DNA from: Pseudomonas psychrophila
GTDB lineage: Bacteria > Pseudomonadota > Gammaproteobacteria > Pseudomonadales > Pseudomonadaceae
Assembly: GCF_001043005.1 (NCBI RefSeq)
Contig: NZ_JYKZ01000002.1
Coordinates: 558,001 to 622,000 of the forward strand
Direction: 5' to 3'
DNA: 64,000 nucleotides
Shown: positions 62,321-64,000 of the stretch, one piece after another
Numbering within the stretch: position 1 is the first letter of the stretch
Layout of the letters: every line of letters begins with the position of its first letter
Made by a program: the position numbers and the translations under genes
The notes under the pieces: model-generated
What the model was told of the DNA's origin: nothing
What the model saw: only the letters and a program-made list of their open reading frames with translations
Database searches by the model: none

Positions 62321-62809
62321 TCAGATGTGGTAGATGTCGATGACCTGACGCACGTAGTCGTTCTTGAGCACTACTTTTTTGGCCTTGATCAGCGGCTGGG
62401 CGCCGCGCAGGTCGAGGGTGTAAAAGCTGGTGCCGAAGTAGCTGTCGGTGGTCTTGTAGCGAAAGCTCAGGGTGTGCCAGTTGAAACGCACATGGCACAG
62501 CCCGTCGGCCTCGTCGACGATCTCGATATTGCTCAGATTGTGCGAGGTGCGGGTGTCGGGCATGGTCGCACTGGAGCGCTCGGTCTTGATCCGGAACACC
62601 CGGTCTTCCAGGCCGCCACGGCTGCCGTACCAGATCAGCGAAATTTCGCTTTGCGGGTCTTCGGTCAGGGTGTCGTTGTCGTCCCAGCACGGCATCCAGA
62701 AGCTCGCATCGGCGGCGTACAGTTCCAGCCATTGATCCCACTGGCCGTCGTCCAGGTAACGCGCTTCGCGATACAGAAATTCGCACACCATTCCATAGAG
62801 GCTATTCAT
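62321..62809 (-). CDS. benB: Benzoate 1,2-dioxygenase beta subunit
   Basis: Small structural subunit (162 aa) of the alpha3beta3 dioxygenase. It matches ring-hydroxylating beta subunits: CEFLYREARYLDDGQWDQWL, YAADASFWMP, DRVFRIKTERSS and the final VLKNDYVRQVIDIYHI. The start ATG 62807-62809 overlaps the benA stop as TAATG, so equal amounts of the two subunits are favoured by coupling. It has no cofactor of its own. Followed by benC. Confidence 0.95.
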   Translation of the reverse strand: MNSLYGMVCEFLYREARYLDDGQWDQWLELYAADASFWMPCWDDNDTLTEDPQSEISLIWYGSRGGLEDRVFRIKTERSSATMPDTRTSHNLSNIEIVDEADGLCHVRFNWHTLSFRYKTTDSYFGTSFYTLDLRGAQPLIKAKKVVLKNDYVRQVIDIYHI

Positions 62810-64000
62810 TACACGGCCTCCAGAGGAATCAGCTCAGGCTCGCACGCCGTGGCCTTGAGCATGGTTTCCTGCCAGTACTTGTGTTGCAGCACAAACAGGC
62901 CTTCGTCTTCGGTACGAACACCGGACAGCAGGGGCTTGAGGTCGATTTCTTCGGCGCCGGCATCGGCACCTTCGATCCAGTGCTCGGCGCCGCGTGACAT
63001 ATCGTTCCAGCCACGACCCGCGCCGTAGCCGGTCTGGCAGGAGCGGAACTCTTCCAGGTCATCCGGGGTGGCCATGCCGCTGACGTTGAAAAAGTCTTCG
63101 TACTGGCGAATACGTTTGGTGCGCGCCTCGCTGCTCTCGCCCTTGGGCGCGATGCAGTAAATGGTGATCTCGGTCTTGTCGACGGAAATGGGCCGGGCGA
63201 TGCGGATTTGCGAACTGAACTGATCCATCAGGTAGACGTTGGGATACAGGCACAGGTTGCGCGAGTTTTCGATCATCCAGTCGGCGCGGGCCTGGCCGAA
63301 GTCGCGGGACAGTTCGTCGCGGCGCTCGTAGGCCGGGCGATCCTCGGGGTTGGCCCAGCGGGTCCAGAGCAGCAAATGGCCGTGGTCGAAAGAATAGAAA
63401 CCGCCACCGCTCTTGGCCCAGCTACCGGCGCTCATGGTTTTGATTTCTTCGCCGGCTTCACGCAGGGTGCGCTGGTTTTGCGTGGCAGCGTAGTTCCAGT
63501 GCACAGAACTGACGTGGTAGCCATCGGCGCCGTTTTCGGCGGCGAGCTTCCAGTTACCTTCGTAGATATAGGAACTGGCGCCGCGCAGTACTTCCAGGCC
63601 ATCGGCGGACTGGTCGACGATCATGTCGATGATCTTGGCCGACTCACCCAGGTGTTCGGCCAGGGATTTGACGTCGGGATTGAGGCTGCCAAACAAAAAG
63701 CCGCGATAGGACTCGAAACGGGCAACTTTGGTCAGGTCGTGGGAGCCTTCGCAATTGAAACCTTCGGGGTAGCCGGCCGCGCTCGGGTCCTTGACCTTGA
63801 GCAGCTTGCCGCTGTTGTTGAAGGTCCAGCCGTGGAACGGGCAGGTGTAGCTGGCACGATTGCCGGTCTTGTGCCGGCACAGCATGGCGCCGCGATGGCT
63901 GCAGGCGTTGAGAAAAGCATTGAGCTCACCGGCCTTGTTGCGCGCGATAAAAATCGGCTGGCGCCCCATGGTGGTGGTCAGGAAGTCGTTAATGTTGGGG
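62809..64000 (-). CDS. benA: Benzoate 1,2-dioxygenase alpha subunit (cut by window edge)
   Basis: Large catalytic subunit of benzoate dioxygenase, which adds O2 to benzoate to give the cis-diol. About 396 C-terminal residues are present; the N-terminal fifty or so lie past the right edge. The Rieske centre is included: [11 protein letters not shown] and [10 protein letters not shown] carry the two Cys and two His ligands. The mononuclear iron region follows at [16 protein letters not shown], giving two histidines. The promoter, and any benR or BenR site, are outside the window. First known gene of the benABCD-catBCA run. Confidence 0.94.
   Translation of the reverse strand, partial: PNINDFLTTTMGRQPIFIARNKAGELNAFLNACSHRGAMLCRHKTGNRASYTCPFHGWTFNNSGKLLKVKDPSAAGYPEGFNCEGSHDLTKVARFESYRGFLFGSLNPDVKSLAEHLGESAKIIDMIVDQSADGLEVLRGASSYIYEGNWKLAAENGADGYHVSSVHWNYAATQNQRTLREAGEEIKTMSAGSWAKSGGGFYSFDHGHLLLWTRWANPEDRPAYERRDELSRDFGQARADWMIENSRNLCLYPNVYLMDQFSSQIRIARPISVDKTEITIYCIAPKGESSEARTKRIRQYEDFFNVSGMATPDDLEEFRSCQTGYGAGRGWNDMSRGAEHWIEGADAGAEEIDLKPLLSGVRTEDEGLFVLQHKYWQETMLKATACEPELIPLEAV

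Noticed and set aside
1..64000. tRNA, rRNA, prophage, insertion sequences, RAYT transposase or toxin-antitoxin genes
   Set aside because: Looked for in all gaps and among the larger frames; none could be supported. The REP elements must be mobilised, if at all, by a transposase outside the window.

Overview
The window reads as chromosome of a Pseudomonas, most likely of the P. fluorescens/P. putida side of the genus. The basis is gene content with residue-level matches to well-known Pseudomonas enzymes (creatinase, hydroxycinnamoyl-CoA hydratase-lyase, VanAB, NikR, BenABCD, CatBCA), high GC, and many short palindromes of the pseudomonad REP/REPIN type (a REPIN is a pair of inverted REP copies). 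No rRNA, tRNA, phage, insertion sequence or CRISPR array was recognised. The window cuts two genes: pepN at the left edge and benA at the right edge.

Left part, 1-24 kb, is mixed housekeeping and accessory metabolism. On the minus strand lie yeaC, a DUF2797 gene and pepN, and a tightly overlapped nadK, metallophosphatase and rhomboid set. Then come a DUF1853 gene, cytochrome b561, a PLP-dependent D-cysteine desulfhydrase/ACC deaminase-type enzyme, a stand-alone PBP2, and a five-haem cytochrome c that seems to fuse an alcohol-dehydrogenase-type triheme part to a TsdA-like diheme part. A creatine locus follows (GlxA/AraC regulator, MHS-family transporter, creatinase). After it are a YqaA membrane protein, an unrecognised coiled-coil protein, a sulfonate/taurine-type ABC transporter with an alpha-ketoglutarate dioxygenase, a FlxA-like protein and a SotB-type exporter.

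The central part, 24-43 kb, is a catabolic and uptake island for lignin-derived aromatics. It has vanAB with vanR, an OprD-type porin and an aromatic-acid MFS transporter, then the ferulate/coumarate operon (ech, vdh, fcs, thiolase, acyl-CoA dehydrogenase) with a divergent MarR regulator, then a second OprD porin and two more MFS transporters. Ferulate is activated by Fcs, cleaved by Ech to vanillin, oxidised by Vdh to vanillate and demethylated by VanAB to protocatechuate. The ring-cleavage pca genes are not in the window. GGATCC-centred VanR-like sites and GTTCGAT-containing PcaR-like sites lie in the promoter gaps of the transport genes and suggest one shared control network.

Right part, 43-64 kb: a divergent nikR / nikABCDE nickel-uptake locus with a textbook NikR operator; a 7-kb group of two polyamine-type binding proteins, a nitrilase-family amidase, a LuxR-type regulator, an exported M20 peptidase and a P1 (DmpA-type) aminopeptidase; an FAD/NAD(P)-binding protein; and a single-direction benABCD-catBCA run that would take benzoate through catechol to beta-ketoadipate enol-lactone.

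The non-coding DNA is rich in mobile-looking palindromes: paired REP elements in many gaps, and a separate family of elements of about 165 bp with terminal inverted repeats, present once at 16.2-16.4 kb and as a tandem array at 38.6-39.0 kb. No wholly new defence or biosynthetic system was found. The strongest candidates for undescribed biology are the five-haem fusion cytochrome, the polyamine/peptide group, and the shared operator network of the aromatic transporters.
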